Source: a virus
DNA length: 28,074 bases
Virus record (IMG/VR): IMGVR_UViG_3300017987_001487
Coordinates: 1 to 28,074 of that record
Direction: 5' to 3' (one strand)
Shown here: positions 1-9,300 of the stretch, in pieces
How the letters are laid out: each line of letters opens with the position of its first letter
Position numbering within the stretch: position 1 is the stretch's first letter
Translations under genes and position numbers: made by a program
The notes under the pieces: model-generated
The model's database searches: none
What the model saw: the letters and a program-made list of their open reading frames with translations, nothing else
Told to the model about the DNA's origin: nothing

Positions 1-420
1 CACCGTGTGGGTCCGTGGGGCCACGTCACGCATCGACGGCAGGTAGCGCCTCACCTGGGCGCTGCCGACGGAGGTTATGGAGGGGCTGTCGGACAGGGCA
101 TTCAGGGCCATGCGTTCCCGGATGAGGCCCGCGCCGATGGCGGCCCGGAAGTAGTCGGCGCTCAGGGGCACACCGGGCAGGACTTCCCGTGGGCTGTCCT
201 GCCAGTAAAGCCGAATGCCGCAGGTGTCGTAGAGCGCGGCCAACGACGAGGCCGTTCCGCCCTTGCGTGGAGAGTTCGGGGAAAGAATCTGGTAGACGGT
301 GGCGTGACTGATGCTGGTCGACGATGTGGCGAGCGACGAGAGGGTCAGGCCGTGATCGCGGATGTACCGCAGGATGGGCTCCCGGAGATCGACTCGTCGA
401 TGCTCAGTCATGCGCCTCAC
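1..420 (-). CDS. Helix-turn-helix DNA-binding protein (partial, C-terminus outside window)
   Basis: The frame is open to the left window edge, so only about the first 140 residues are visible. The N-terminal ~60 residues look like a Cro/CI-type helix-turn-helix: a helix ending PILRYIRDHG, then LTLSSLATSS, a turn, and the recognition-type segment SHATVYQIL. A second part (LAALYDTCGIRLYWQ) resembles the domain that follows the HTH in phage regulators. I chose the GTG start at 420 because a GGGAGG ribosome site lies 7 nt upstream, the same spacing as in the exonuclease and ATPase genes. An ATG at 411, in frame, is the alternative. The gene has its own promoter just upstream (444-473), behind the terminator of the ssb operon. 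A regulatory role is inferred from the HTH. Operator and target are unknown. Confidence 0.7.
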   Translation of the reverse strand, partial: MRRMTEHRRVDLREPILRYIRDHGLTLSSLATSSTSISHATVYQILSPNSPRKGGTASSLAALYDTCGIRLYWQDSPREVLPGVPLSADYFRAAIGAGLIRERMALNALSDSPSITSVGSAQVRRYLPSMRDVAPRTHTV

Positions 421-443
421 CTTACTGCCTCCCATTACGCGAT

Positions 444-473
444 ATGTTACTATGGATGATGTTGGACCGTCAA
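444..473 (-). promoter_or_regulatory. Probable sigma70-type promoter for the HTH gene
   Basis: On the minus strand there is TTGACG (473-468), an 18-nt spacer and TAACAT (449-444). The -35 matches five of six consensus bases and the -10 four of six. It lies between the ssb-operon terminator and the HTH gene, about 25 nt upstream of its ribosome site. The -10 assignment is the weaker part. Confidence 0.5.
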
Positions 474-474
474 G

Positions 475-522
475 AAAAAAACAAAATATTTTGCGCCCCC
501 CCGGTTCAGCCCGAGGGGGCGC
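475..522 (-). terminator. Rho-independent terminator after ssb
   Basis: The minus strand reads GCGCCCCC (522-515), a short loop region, GGGGGCGC (500-493), and then a T-rich tract that includes seven consecutive T (481-475). It starts 8 nt after the ssb stop codon, so it ends the recombination operon. Confidence 0.75.
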
Positions 523-529
523 TCCTGAG

Positions 530-982
530 TCAGAAGGGGATTTCCTCGTCGTCGATATCGGACACAGGAGGGGCGCTCGGCATGGGCTTCGGCCCGCCCT
601 GCTGGGGCCTGGACCTGGGCGCGTCGCCGCCCCCGTTGCCGTCGAGGAACTCGACGCCCTGGAACCCCTGCACGCTGATCTCGGGGGTGCTCCGCCTTTC
701 GCCGTCCTTGTTCGTGTAGGGGACACACCGAAACTCGCCCCACACGGTGATGCGCTGGCCCTTCTTGGCCCGCTCGGTGAGCTTTTCGGCGGCATGGGCG
801 AACGCGGTCAGGTTGATGAAGCTGGTTTCCTGCTCCCACTCGCCATCGCCCTTTTTCTTGTAGTGGTTGATGGCGATGCTCGTCTTCGCGAGGGCCGTTC
901 CGCTGGGTAGGTAGCTCAACTCGGGGTCACGGCAGAGGTTCCCGGTCACGGTGATCGTGTTCAGGCTGTTCGTGGTGCTCAT
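530..982 (-). CDS. ssb: Single-stranded DNA-binding protein
   Basis: The 150-aa product has the standard bacterial/phage SSB layout. An OB-fold covers about residues 6-110, with the typical opening TVTGNLCRDPEL and the core segment INLTAFAHAAEKL. A Gly/Pro/Gln-rich linker follows, and the protein ends in the acidic tip DIDDEEIPF that recruits partner proteins. The length is normal for the family. It coats single-stranded DNA during replication and recombination. It is the last gene of the operon with the exonuclease and ATPase, which fits a phage recombination module, since Sak4-type recombinases are known to work with SSB. The start is supported by GAAGGAG upstream, inside a leader (TAACCCC then GGAG) shared with other genes here. 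Confidence 0.95.
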   Translation of the reverse strand: MSTTNSLNTITVTGNLCRDPELSYLPSGTALAKTSIAINHYKKKGDGEWEQETSFINLTAFAHAAEKLTERAKKGQRITVWGEFRCVPYTNKDGERRSTPEISVQGFQGVEFLDGNGGGDAPRSRPQQGGPKPMPSAPPVSDIDDEEIPF

Positions 983-1018
983 GTGCTTCTACTCCTTCTA
1001 TGGGGTTATGGGTGCCGC

Positions 1019-1228
1019 CTACGCAGCGGACAGTTCTGGATTCAGAGACACGACCAGTTCCTCGATCTCCTCCTCGGTGGCATATCGAGGATACGGCAGG
1101 TCGCGCAACACGTGGACCAGCACGGCGCGGGCCTGGGGAGTCAGTGTCCTGTCGTTTTCCACGCGGTCGACGATGCTCTTGATTTCCTGGAGCACCTCGT
1201 CACACACGTCTTTGGGTTTGGGGTTCAT
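1019..1228 (-). CDS. Hypothetical 69-aa protein
   Basis: This small gene sits between the ATPase and ssb. The ATG at 1228 follows an AGGAGAG ribosome site. An upstream-extended frame exists but reads through the ATPase gene out of frame and is not credible. The product is charged and mostly helical, with segments EVLQEIKSIVDRVEND and EEEIEELVVSLNPEL. It has no cysteines, no membrane segment and no motif I recognise. Its conserved-looking position between two recombination genes suggests a recombination or replication accessory role, but that is context only. A strong hairpin (1254-1284) lies directly upstream of its leader. Confidence 0.75.
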   Translation of the reverse strand: MNPKPKDVCDEVLQEIKSIVDRVENDRTLTPQARAVLVHVLRDLPYPRYATEEEIEELVVSLNPELSAA

Positions 1229-1253
1229 GGCTTCTCTCCTGTGTTTGAAAGTA

Positions 1254-1284
1254 GGGGGTGGCGCGGAGGCGTCACGCCACCCCC
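1254..1284 (-). other. Intergenic hairpin between ATPase gene and 69-aa gene
   Basis: GGGGGTGGCG and CGCCACCCCC form a perfect 10-bp stem around an 11-nt loop. No T-run follows, so it is more likely an attenuating or mRNA-stabilising hairpin than a full terminator. It would lower expression of the 69-aa gene and ssb relative to the ATPase, or protect the ATPase transcript. Confidence 0.6.
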
Positions 1285-1296
1285 AGCGAGCCGCCG

Positions 1297-2313
1297 TCAG
1301 GCGGCGTCGCTCCCCTTCTCTTTCATGGTCTCGGCCTGCTCGTCGATGTACGCCTTGATGAACTTCGAGACCTTGCGCACGTCGCCCAGGGTCTCGATCT
1401 TGCCGCCGCCCAGGGCCGACGTGGCGGCGCTGGCGATCCAGTTGCCGAGGTGGTCCACCTTGATGAACGTCGCCGTCAGCCACTCCTTGACCTGCGCCTT
1501 GAGGGCGATCTTGTCGGCGTCGGTGGCCGCCGTGTCGTCGGGCCGCTCGTCGAACAGGGTGGCCATTGGTGGCGGAGGCGGCGTGGCGGCCTGGAACCCT
1601 TGGGGCTGGGCCGCGCGGGGCTCGGGCTCCTCGCCCCCCTCGGCCCAATCCGCGAGGATGTGCGCGAACTCCTCACCGGGCTTGTGCGCCTGGTAGCCGT
1701 CGATCTGATTGCACCGGGTCTTGCTCACGGTCAGGACGTGCTCGACGTTCATGTCGCAGAACACGTCGAACTCGTACTCCATCCCGTCCCGCTGCTCGGG
1801 GCTCATGCCGATCTTGACGGGCACCTTTTTACCATTCACCTCCTCGACCTCGTAGCCCATCTTGGAGCGCATCGTTGCGATGATATGAATACCGCCCTTC
1901 AACACCCCCTCGACCAGCTTGTCGTGCTCGGGGCTGGCGTCGCGCCATGCGCCGAACTGGTTGCCCCTGGCCTTGGCCTTGTCCACCATCTGGAGCACCC
2001 CGCCCGTGCCCTTCCAAGCATGGGTCAGGGAGTCGAGCACGATTACGTCATAGCCTGCCTTCGCCGCCGCCTGGATGGCCCGCACGTAGTTGGCGGGGGC
2101 GTGGTTGTCCAAGTCCATCACGTCGAAGTCGAACAGGTCGGCGTAGCGCCGACTACTGCCCGCCTCGGTATCCACCACGGCGACCTTGCCGCTGCCGTGG
2201 CGCTGGGCGATGGCCTGGGCGAGCTTGAGCGCGGTGAACGTCTTGCCGCTGCCGCTCGGCCCCGCAATCGCGATGCGCAGTTTCAGCTTCTCTCGTTTGG
2301 CTTTTTGAAACAT
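1297..2313 (-). CDS. RecA/Sak4-like AAA ATPase, probable phage recombinase
   Basis: This 338-aa P-loop ATPase has Walker A GPSGSGKT at residues 18-25 and a Walker B-type strand DVIVLDS at 89-95. The ATPase core ends near residue 230. A Pro-rich linker (PPPPP) and a C-terminal helical part (~270-338) follow. The size and the opening LKLRIAIAGPSGSGKT match the AAA_24 group found in phages, which includes the Sak4 single-strand annealing recombinases. The neighbours support that role: a PD-(D/E)XK exonuclease upstream and SSB downstream. The expected job is annealing or strand pairing on SSB-coated DNA. The alternative is a generic phage DNA-repair ATPase. The ATG follows GGAGG at 7 nt, in a leader nearly identical to that of the exonuclease gene. 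Confidence 0.85.
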   Translation of the reverse strand: MFQKAKREKLKLRIAIAGPSGSGKTFTALKLAQAIAQRHGSGKVAVVDTEAGSSRRYADLFDFDVMDLDNHAPANYVRAIQAAAKAGYDVIVLDSLTHAWKGTGGVLQMVDKAKARGNQFGAWRDASPEHDKLVEGVLKGGIHIIATMRSKMGYEVEEVNGKKVPVKIGMSPEQRDGMEYEFDVFCDMNVEHVLTVSKTRCNQIDGYQAHKPGEEFAHILADWAEGGEEPEPRAAQPQGFQAATPPPPPMATLFDERPDDTAATDADKIALKAQVKEWLTATFIKVDHLGNWIASAATSALGGGKIETLGDVRKVSKFIKAYIDEQAETMKEKGSDAA

Positions 2314-2355
2314 AGTCCTGCCTCCTATCTCTTGGGGTTAAAAGGGCGGCGCGCC

Positions 2356-3165
2356 TTACGCCGCTTCTGATTCGGCGACCGCTTCACGCGGGTCGTAGTT
2401 CTTGAGGAAGCACCACAGATCGAGGGCGCAGGAGAACCCCTTCCACAGGTGGCCCGCCTTGGGCGTCCAGTCGTAGAAGTCGATCAGGCCCGGTTCGGTG
2501 GTGCTCGTGGTCAGGTTGAAAATCCGGGCCTTGCCGCCGAGACGGGCGCCCACCCGGTAGGCGGACACCTGCATCCCGTAGTCGATCCAGTGGTTGAACC
2601 GTCCTTTCTTGGTGCTCTGCGTCTTGAGATCGAGCACCGACAGGCCGTGGTGCTTGAGGTCGGCGATCAGGTCGATCGTGCCGCCAAAGCCCAGCGAGCG
2701 GTCCCCGAACGCCTTCTCGACGGCGTGTACTTCGTTGACGTTCGAGGACAGCCAGTCCAGCACCGGGCGCACAATCTCCCACAGCTCGGCGGGGATCGGG
2801 GGCTTGTCGCCCTTGAGCCACCCCTCGACGATCTTGTGGACCTGGGTTCCGAGGTCCGCCGCATCCTTCGACACCGAGCGCCCGTCGGCAACGACACGCT
2901 TGGCGAAGTTGTCGTCGCCCTCGTCCGGAAGGCGCGGCAGGGTGAGGCTGGCGAGAATCGCCTGCTCGATCTTCCACGCCTCCAGGGCGGGCTTGCGAAT
3001 CACGGCGTTGACGTTGGTCACGCTGGGGACGAGCCCCAGCTTTCGGGCGTCCTTCACGGTCGTGTTGCGCAGCCCCCTAGAGGGGTCGGCGTAGGGCACT
3101 TTGTGGCACGGTTCGCCGCCGTCGCGATACCAGTGCGCTCCTCCTTCGACTCCGACGAGTTGCAT
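2356..3165 (-). CDS. PD-(D/E)XK (RecB/Cas4-like) exonuclease
   Basis: The 269-aa product carries the RecB-family nuclease signature in order: a GTQVH motif (His110), Glu150 in VEKAF, GTIDLIADL with Asp165, LDLKTQ with Asp179 and Lys181, and the QxxAY-type motif QVSAY (199-203). These residues bind metal and cut DNA. Phage enzymes of this kind resect double-stranded ends to give the single strands used by an annealing recombinase. It is the first gene of a leftward operon driven by the promoter at 3214-3242 and is followed by the ATPase and SSB genes. The ribosome site GAAGGAGG is 7 nt from the ATG. The first ~100 residues show no domain I recognise. Confidence 0.85.
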   Translation of the reverse strand: MQLVGVEGGAHWYRDGGEPCHKVPYADPSRGLRNTTVKDARKLGLVPSVTNVNAVIRKPALEAWKIEQAILASLTLPRLPDEGDDNFAKRVVADGRSVSKDAADLGTQVHKIVEGWLKGDKPPIPAELWEIVRPVLDWLSSNVNEVHAVEKAFGDRSLGFGGTIDLIADLKHHGLSVLDLKTQSTKKGRFNHWIDYGMQVSAYRVGARLGGKARIFNLTTSTTEPGLIDFYDWTPKAGHLWKGFSCALDLWCFLKNYDPREAVAESEAA

Positions 3166-3213
3166 GGTCCTGCCTCCTTCATGGGGTTAGTGGTTTTTTG
3201 CTTACTGCATAAC

Positions 3214-3242
3214 GTTATAACACATATTTTAGGGGGTGTCAA
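3214..3242 (-). promoter_or_regulatory. Near-consensus sigma70-type promoter of the recombination operon
   Basis: The minus strand shows TTGACA (3242-3237, six of six), a 17-nt spacer and TATAAC (3219-3214, five of six). It lies just past the late terminator and upstream of the exonuclease gene. The -10 sits in a short inverted repeat (ATAACGTTAT, 3209-3218) that could serve as an operator. Confidence 0.85.
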
Positions 3243-3255
3243 GGGTTGATGGCAC

Positions 3256-3291
3256 AAAAAAAGGGCCGCCGACTTTTTCTGTCGGCGGCCC
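3256..3291 (-). terminator. Strong rho-independent terminator ending the late operon
   Basis: The minus strand has GGGCCGCCGAC (3291-3281), a 7-nt loop and GTCGGCGGCCC (3273-3263), a perfect 11-bp stem followed by seven T (3262-3256). It lies 14 nt after the stop of the 2807-aa gene. Confidence 0.95.
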
Positions 3292-3304
3292 CTTGGGATT
3301 GCGG

Positions 3305-6300
3305 TTACTTGTAGGCGGGCTTTTTTCCCAGCGCCTTGCGCGCCACGTTGACCATCTTGACCTCCAGGGCGCGGGCCTTCTCGCGCCGCTCCTCCATCGA
3401 GAGTTCGGCGTCGAACAGCACGTCGTACCGCCGTTCGCGCAGGTCCGATAGCTTGATGGCGGCGGCGTTCAGGCGCTTGTACTCGCGGCGCACGGCGGCG
3501 GGAGCCTTCTCGCCGTCGAGTTCCGCCGAGCCGATGATGCGGCCCAGCTCCTCGCGCCGATCGTACAGATCGCCGACCGAGCGGCCCGGTGTCCCCCGCT
3601 GAAACAGAGTCCCCGCGGCGGGCACGTCGGCGAAGTCCAGCGGCAGCACGGGGCGGTCGTTCAGCAGACCCGTCGCACGCAGCCCGTTCTCGACCGACGT
3701 CTCGATGCGGCGGTAGAGGCCGCCCGTGTGCTGGTTGACCAGATGCTCCATCTCGGCGGGCGAGTAGTTCACCAGGTCACCCATCGCCTTCATCAGCTCG
3801 GTGGTGTAGTTGTTGTATTGGTCCCTGCCTTCGAGGCTTTTCTTCTTCCACTCGGCGACGATGGGTCGACCGAACGGATCCTCGTTCATGGCGACCTGGA
3901 TCGACGGCGCGAACAGCGAGGGGATCATCGGAGGTACGGTCTGCTGTGCGGCGAAGCCCAGGAAGTCCCCCATCGCCTCGGGATTCTCGTGGTAGAAGCG
4001 GTCGGCGACGGCCTCGGGGAAGCTCGCAAGCCCCAGGCCCCACTCGAACGGTTTGGGGATGCGGACGATCGGGCCGTCGGGATGCGGCTTGAAGTTCCAG
4101 AACCCGTATCGCTGCCAATCCTCCATTTCCTCGTACCAGTCCTCGTCCTTATTCATGTACCACAGGGCGAGCGTCGGGGCGAAGATGTAGGCCACGCCCC
4201 GCAGCAGGGTGCGTAAGGTGTGCTGCTTGCCCGTGCGGATGGCCTTGTCCACGCCCTGAATCGCGGGGTTGAAGAACGCTGACATCCGGTTGACCACCCG
4301 CCCCAGCGATCCTGCGCGCTTGAAGTCCACGGTGACCTCGTTGGCGGCGTGCATGGCTTCGATCAGGATATGCTGGGGCGGTCGACGCCCCTCGCGCTTC
4401 ATGCGTTCGGCGTCCCACCCGTGCTTCTTCAGCACGGCCCGGAACTCGGCCATCCGGGAGCCGACTTCAGTGGCTGACAGGGCCGCCCGGATCGCTTCTA
4501 TCGGGTGGCGCACCACGCCCATCGCCCTGCCCTTGGCGTCGTCGGCGAGCACGCGCTGGACCTGGGCGACCAGCGATTTGCGGTCCAGTCCCAGGGGTTG
4601 CGACAGGTCGCCGCCCGTGGCGTGCCACAGCTCGAGCACGGGGTCGCTGTACTCCCCCTTGAGAAACCGCCGCATTTCCTGCCGCGAGAAGCCGAGCATC
4701 TCCATGACGGGCTTATGGGCGACAAAGCCGCCCTGCTGGGTCTGCATGAGGAATGTCAGGGTGTCACGGAGCAGGTTGCGCAGCGTGAAGGCGGGCGACA
4801 GGCCCGTGGCCCCCAGGCGCACCAATCGCTTCGGGGCGCCGAGAATCGTCTCGAGCATCCAGGGGAGCTGGTAGTAGTCCATCGACCGGATGGCGGCATA
4901 GAGTTCCTTGTCGAACCGGAACCACTGTTTCTTTCCGTTGCGGTACAGTGCGACCGTGTTGGGTTCGGTGCCCCTTGGCTCGCCGAGCAGGCGCTCGATA
5001 TACCGCCCGTTGTTCAGGCCCACCGGGTTACCGTTCTCGTCCCACGCCATGTCGATGAGCTTGTTGATCACGAGCGTCTTGTTTACCACCGAGAAGACTT
5101 CCTCGGTCATGGCGACCATCGACTCCAGCGGGTTCAGAATCAGGCGCTGGGAGCCCTTCATGCTCTTGACCGGGCGGGCGGTGTTGACCAGCGTTTTGTG
5201 ATTCACGCTTCTACGGCCCCCGATGTCGCGCAGCTCCTCGTCCATGACGCGCCGTAGGGGCACGTAGTGCGGGTACTTCTCGATGATGCGTTGGGCCTCG
5301 GCGTCGGTGATCCGCCCCACCTGGGCCATCAACCGCACCAGGGCGTTGTTGAACTCAGTCAGCTTGGCCGCGGCGCGGGCGAACCGCTCGTTACTGCGAT
5401 ACTGCTCGAAGACATACCGGTGGTCCTCGGCCCGCCCGCCCGGGTCGCGCCCGTCGGCGATCACGTCGAGGGCGTGCTGGGAGTACAGGAAGTCCACGAA
5501 GTCCTCGAGCTCACCCTTGCCGATCTGTGCCAGTGCATCGCGCAGCGAGTCGGCCATCTTCTCGCCTGTCACGGGCGAGTAGAGCCCGTTCTCGACGGCC
5601 CCGCGGGCCTGGGCGGGCGCGGCCTGGTCCAGCACGCGGGCGATGGTGTCGGCGCGCTCGCCGTGCTCGATCTCCTCGCCGCCCCGCATGGCGTTCACCA
5701 TCTTTGTGATCACGTGCTTGTTGTCCACAAAGATGCCGTACAGCTTGTCAGTGAATCCCATCGTGCTCTCGAGCTCCCTGCCGCTGGGGGCTTTGCCCGT
5801 CGAGGTGCGCTGGGCGCGAACGCGGGCCTGCGAGCCCTGGAGCTTCCAGGTCTGAATCAGGCCGTCAATGTGGGCCAGCTTCTTGGCGACCTCGGAGTGG
5901 CGCGAGAGCCATCTGTCCCACCACTGACGCAGCTCGGTGGGCAGCGGCCCATTGGGGTTCAGCTTGTCCTCGGCCCCCAGCATCCGGTGGGCGATGTACT
6001 CGGCCAGCCCCTCGGAGGTGCGCCCCGCCGCCGCGTAGTCGGCGGCCCGAGCCTGCTTCAGGGCCTCGCCACCCACGGACTCCAGTTCCGGGGTGATCCC
6101 ATGCGCCTCGTCCAGGTGGTGCATGACCTCGTGCAGGGCCGTGGCAATGTCGCCCGCGGCCTGCAAGCGCACGAGGTTGGCCCAATGGACATAATACCCC
6201 TTGATAGACTTGCGCTTGCCTGTGGTCCCGACACGAATCGGCACCTGGAACAGGGCCTCCATTTCTTTGATGATATCGTGCGGCGCGACGAGATTTTTCG

Positions 6301-9300
6301 GCGGCGCCCCCTGGGGCTCCTTGGGCAGAACGAGGCTCTTGTCGCCCCGGTAGAGCAGCGGAACGACGGCGCCGTCGAGAAGCTCGCCACGCGGGAGGGT
6401 TGTGGGTAGAATGATGGAATCCCCCCCGAGGATCGACTCGCGCTCGGATGGCGCGGGCCGACTCGCCTGGGCGGGACGCGCATCAAGAAACGCGAACGCC
6501 GACTCGTCGTTGTCAGCGACAGTGGCCTCCCATGCCTCGTCGTAGAACGGGGGCAGCCCCTCGGCCTCGCGCAGCTTATTGCCTTCTTCTCGATCCAGCG
6601 GCGACAGGCCCTGCTGCTGTCTCTCCAGGTTTCTCTCGGAGATCTCCTGCCGATCCAGTTCAATCTGTTCCGCCCGCCACATATCGAGAAGTTCTTCGGT
6701 GGTATTGGCGTTCTTGAGGGCGTCGATAATCTTGCCCTCGGCGAGCGTGCTCCACCCGCCCGAGAACAGTTGTTCGCCGACGTAGGAGTCGTCCATCGCC
6801 GCGGCGGTAAACTCGTCGAAGCGAACCCCCTTCTCGTTGAACCGGATTCTCTTGTTGCGGCGCTGAAGGCGGCGGACCTCCAGGAGCCCCTCGCGGTACT
6901 TCGAGTCCCTGCTGAGGTCTCTGGTATTAAGGGCGCCGCTGAAATGATCGTTCAGGAAGGCGACCACGGGGTTGTAGCGCCGAACCAGCTCGTCGATGGG
7001 TGGCGGCTGACCATACTCTCTCCGCCGATTCACCTCCATCCGCTCTCCAAGGTCGAGGCCCATCAGGTTTTCGAGAAAACGCCTGATGTCGTCGGTCAGC
7101 TCGACGTCGAGCGGCGTTCCCTTGATCTTCTTGGCGGCCTTGCGAACGGAGGCCCCCAGCAGGGCGAACTCTTTCTGCAGGCTGGGATACGGCGTCTTGC
7201 CTGGGCGCACCCATCGGAGGAAAGCCGCGGCGACCTTCTCCGCCGCCTCCGGGGTGAACTCCCGCGCCGTCGAGTCCGGGTCCATCCCCACCCACTTCTT
7301 CAGGCCCGCATCGCGCGGACCAAACCCCTGTTTGTCCGCGATATTCAGCGCCGCAAGAAACGTCGTGTACAGCACCCCCAACGGGGTTGCCGACCCGACC
7401 TGTCCGTCGGTCACGATGGCGAAGTGCCCGCCGTCATGAAGCTCCACGCCCACCGGATCGAACGGCGAGCGGATGTCGGCCCGTTCGAGGTCGTTGTGTT
7501 CGGCGACCCCATCGAACAGGGCATAGAAGTCGTCCAAGGACTCCAGCGGCAGCGCCTTGAAAAGGCCGCTGGGGCGAATCGACGATTCTCCGATGGCGTC
7601 CAGCAGGGCCATGATGGCCGCAACGTTGTCCTTGCCGATCAGCAGCTTCTTCTGGAGCTGACTCGCGACGCGCTCCCGGTTGGCGGAAACGGGCGCCTCG
7701 TCGGCAGACGCATCGGCGGCGGCGGATTCCGCAACGGACAACTTGGATTGGTCGAAGACCACGAGCTGTGGATCACTGAACTCGTCCCCGCGCACGTAGG
7801 CCGCATCGTACCCCTGGGCCTCCAGGTGTTCGGTCGCCTTGACACGGGCCGCGCTGTCGCTGTCCGTTTCGTCGCGCAGCGAGTCGGCGAGGGCCTCGAA
7901 GTCGATGGGGTTCTCGAACAGATGGGGGTTCTCGATGGACAGGGACACCTTCACGGCGTCCTCGGAGGACTCAAAGACGATATTTGCGCCCGCGAACGAG
8001 GCGTTCTCTCCCGACCAGTAAAGCTCGCGCCCGTTGATTTCAGACACGAGGTCATTCGGCCCACTGTCCGGGGTGTCGTCGGAGGTGCTGTCAGACACGT
8101 CGTCAGACACGTCGTCGGAAGTATCGTCAGGAATGAGGCCACTGTCGGACTTGTCTGTCGGCTTCTCGGTAGATTCTCCGAGAAGGGACTCCAGGTGCGG
8201 GATCAGGCCCGACTGGTTCTTCGTGCCCGTGGTCAGGTCGCGGATGTCCTTCTTTGCCTGTCGAATCTGCCGCTCGGTCCAGGCGATGTCGTCCATCTCG
8301 ACCATCGTCTCGCTGCCATCTTCAGCCGAGACGGGCCGCGGTTCGGTGCGCACGGATTTCGGGTTGCGTTTCAGGAACGCGAGGTCTTCTTCGAGTTCCT
8401 GAAGCTCCGTCTGAAGCTCCTGAAGATCGGCGCGGGCCTTGTCGAGCTGCTTGCGGGCCATCTTTTTCGTGCGCTTCTCGGCTCGGGCCTCGCTTCGCTT
8501 GGTCTGCTCGTCACCGCTCAGGTCGCTCTCAAGGGCCTTGGCTTGCTCCACCGCCCACCCGCTGCCGAGCTGGGCCAGCGAGTCGAGGGACTCGATCGGC
8601 ACGTCGTAGCCCGCCGCGAAGGCGCCGCGCAGGATGTTCTCGTACGCCTGCTGTGTCACCGTGTGACCACCGGGAAGATCGGTCCCCAGCACGCCGAGCA
8701 GCGACTCCACCTCGGCGTCCGTGGCGTCACCCTCGCGAAGCAGGTCGGCCATGCGCCGCAATTCGGCCTGGGCGGGGGCGTAGATCGATTCGGCGAACTC
8801 GTCGAACGTCAGGGTCCACGCCTTCGCCTTCAGCACATCGGGCGTTAGGGCGCGCTCGAGCTTGGCGTCCTCGTCTTCGGCGCCCTCGACCACGATGCCG
8901 TCGGCGGCCACTTCGCGTTCGGACTCGCGGGCCACCTCAGCCATAGCGATGGCGTCCTCGCGAGACATGGACGCGATCACGTGGGATGGGTAGCCCGCCT
9001 CTCGCAGCGTGAGAATCGCCTCCAGGTGCGTCCCCCGCTCCTGCCCGAGCGTGCCGCTGGCAGAAGATGAAGATAAAGACTTGTCTTTATCTTCCGAATC
9101 TTCTAAGCCCGTAGATTCTACCGTAGAAGTGACCGTAGAAGCGGGCATCTGCCCGAGCAGCGCGTTCGTCAGCCACCCGTCGGGAAGCAACGCACGCTTG
9201 ATCTGCGGCTTGTCGGCGTGGACCTTCTCGCCCCGCATTTCCTTGTCGTCGGCCCGCCCCTCACCGTACAGTTCCCCCTCGGGTGTGGCGTCACTCAGTG

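Noticed and set aside
1258-2370. 370-aa plus-strand open frame opposite the ATPase gene
   Set aside because: The minus strand carries Walker A and B motifs; this frame is its shadow.
8045-8160. CRISPR-like or minisatellite array in the giant gene
   Set aside because: It is a single 12-bp duplication within an acidic Ser/Asp linker. There are no spaced repeats.
6770-8848. 692-aa plus-strand open frame opposite the giant gene
   Set aside because: It is a high-GC antisense shadow. The opposite strand encodes a recognisable protein with coherent domains, and this frame has no family features and no convincing ribosome site.
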